Shown: in pieces, positions 35,421-36,359 of the stretch | How positions within the stretch are numbered: the first letter of the stretch is position 1 | How the letters are laid out: every line of letters begins with the position of its first letter | DNA from: CAZNGF01 sp964572855 | GTDB taxonomy: Bacteria; Bipolaricaulota; Bipolaricaulia; RBG-16-55-9; JAJCYT01 | NCBI GenBank assembly: GCA_964572855.1 | Contig: CAZNGF010000020.1 | Location: 1-36,359, forward strand | Length of the DNA stretch: 36,359 nucleotides | Direction of reading: 5' to 3' | Translations under genes and position numbers: made by a program | Notes under the pieces: generated by a model | The model's input: only the letters and a program-made list of their open reading frames with translations | What the model was told of the DNA's origin: nothing | The model's database searches: none

Positions 35421-36359
35421 GCGTCCCCCCCGTCCAGCTTTATCTGGGCGAGTCCCTGCTGCGGGAGCGCGCGTTTCAAGGGGCGATCCAGCGCCTGCGC
35501 GCCCAGCCCGACCTGGGCGCGCACGTGCTCGAGGCCGGCGTGGCCACGCCCGCGGGGCTGCAGGAGATCCTGTTCGCCCCCTCGCTGTTCGAACCCGGCT
35601 GCTGGGTGTTGCTGCGCCGCGCCGACGAGCTGAACGAGCCCAAGGCATTGGTGGCGCTCTTGGAGCGCGGCCTGCCCGAGCGCACCTACCTGCTGCTGGA
35701 GGCCGACAAGCTCGACAAGCGCGGCGCGCTCTACAAGTGGATCAAATCAAACGGCAAGGTCCACGAGTTCGAGCCGCTCAAGCGCCACACGCTGCCGGGC
35801 CAGCTCAAGCGCCTGCTAGAGGAGCGCGGCGTGCGCCTGGAGCGCGAGGCGTTCCAGTACCTGGCCAGCGCCGTGCCCCAGGACCTGCGCGCGGTTGCCG
35901 GCGAGGTGGACAAGCTGGCGCTCTACGGCGGCGACCGACCGCTCAGTCTGGCGGACGTGCAGGGCCTGAGCTTCGGCGGGCAGCAGGCCAACGTGTTCGC
36001 CTTTCTGGACGCCTGCGGCGCGCGCGCGCGCGAGGCGCTGCCCCTGCTGCAGCGCCTGCTGGACTCGGGCGAGGAGGCCAGCAAGCTCTTCTACATGCTG
36101 GCCAACCACGTGCGGGGCCTGCTGTCGATGCGCGCGCTCTTGGATGAGGGGCTGCCCCAGGGCCAGATCGCCCCGCGCGTCGGCCTGGCTCCTTGGATGG
36201 TCAAGCGCCGCCTGTCGCAGGCCCAACGCTGGAGCCAGACCGAGCTGATCGCAGCCCTCAAGCTGCTCCATCAGGAGGACGTGCGTTTCAAGCGCGGCGA
36301 ACGCGACCCCGACGCCGCCCTGCTCGCGCTCGTGATCCGTTGGACGGGAGTGGCTGAGG
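35417..36359 (+). CDS. holA: DNA polymerase III delta subunit, 3'-truncated by window edge
   Basis: Clamp-loader subunit that opens the sliding clamp at the replication fork. 314 codons are visible with no stop, close to the usual 330-340 aa, so only a few codons are missing. Seen: N-terminal VQLYLGESLLRERAFQGAIQ, SLFEPGCWVLLRRADEL, YLLLEADKLDKRGALYKWI, the delta-typical LPGQLKRLLEERGVRLEREA and DLRAVAGEVDKLALY, QQANVFAFLDACGARAREAL, and the C-terminal LAPWMVKRRLSQAQRWSQ and DVRFKRGERDPDAAL. GTG start at 35417 overlaps the stop of the preceding gene by 4 bases (GTGA). Its product works with genes outside the window. Confidence 0.9.
   Translation, partial: MSVPPVQLYLGESLLRERAFQGAIQRLRAQPDLGAHVLEAGVATPAGLQEILFAPSLFEPGCWVLLRRADELNEPKALVALLERGLPERTYLLLEADKLDKRGALYKWIKSNGKVHEFEPLKRHTLPGQLKRLLEERGVRLEREAFQYLASAVPQDLRAVAGEVDKLALYGGDRPLSLADVQGLSFGGQQANVFAFLDACGARAREALPLLQRLLDSGEEASKLFYMLANHVRGLLSMRALLDEGLPQGQIAPRVGLAPWMVKRRLSQAQRWSQTELIAALKLLHQEDVRFKRGERDPDAALLALVIRWTGVAE

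Noticed and set aside
1..36359. CRISPR array, tRNA genes or prophage genes
   Set aside because: No regularly spaced direct repeats, no cloverleaf-compatible TTCGANTC arms outside coding sequence, and no integrase, capsid or terminase genes were seen.

Overview
This is a GC-rich, densely packed chromosomal window. Gene order and content (rpsO-pnp, aroC, holA, transsulfuration, mazEF) are those of a free-living bacterium. A signal-peptide substrate-binding protein without a lipobox, a BTAD-type (SARP-like) regulator, a YgeW/YgeY/carbamate kinase set and dispersed GTAGGG palindromes would fit Chloroflexota (Anaerolineae-like). No marker gene settles this, so the assignment is tentative. No rRNA, tRNA, CRISPR, phage or complete insertion sequence is visible.

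Layout. 1-3005: 3' part of a DsbA-like oxidoreductase, a SpoU methyltransferase coupled to a molybdopterin-domain/pentapeptide fusion, and an aquaporin. 3111-7270: an amidohydrolase of the MTA/SAH deaminase group with a structured leader, then rpsO and a polynucleotide phosphorylase with two S1 domains. 7341-9788: a membrane-spanning one-component regulator (SARP-type DNA-binding head, NHL propeller tail), followed by 490 bp of structured non-coding DNA. 10280-13087: divergent threonine dehydrogenase and cystathionine beta-synthase, and a TPM-domain membrane protein. 13129-13767: mazEF with a readable promoter and operator. 13788-13929: a MITE-like repeat. 13926-18696: sugar-phosphate nucleotidyltransferase, chorismate synthase, DinB, glutaryl-CoA-type dehydrogenase, YqeY. 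18693-19546: a gene-poor zone with a redoxin remnant and a candidate structured RNA. 19547-24195: an HSL-family esterase, then a peptide-type ABC transporter (binding protein and two permeases, no ATPase) with a 9-codon leader ORF.

24272-30055 reads as a degradative module: two different carbamoyltransferase paralogues, carbamate kinase and a threonine-synthase-like PLP enzyme on the minus strand, with a YgeY-type M20 hydrolase divergent from them and the transporter convergent. The inferred role is import of a nitrogen-rich compound, hydrolysis, phosphorolytic decarbamoylation and ATP recovery by carbamate kinase. The PyrB-like paralogue lacks aspartate-binding residues, so its substrate is probably not aspartate.

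30122-33552 is the most unusual locus: a BlaI-type repressor with its own promoter and palindromic operator, a BlaR1/MecR1-type M56 metalloprotease whose external sensor is replaced by a six-repeat YWTD beta-propeller, and a secreted seven-repeat WD40 protein. It looks like an undescribed proteolytic signalling system. With the NHL regulator, two separate transmembrane regulatory proteins here use beta-propellers as their external parts. 33664-36359: HD hydrolase, cystathionine gamma-lyase-type enzyme and holA (running off the window), translationally overlapped.
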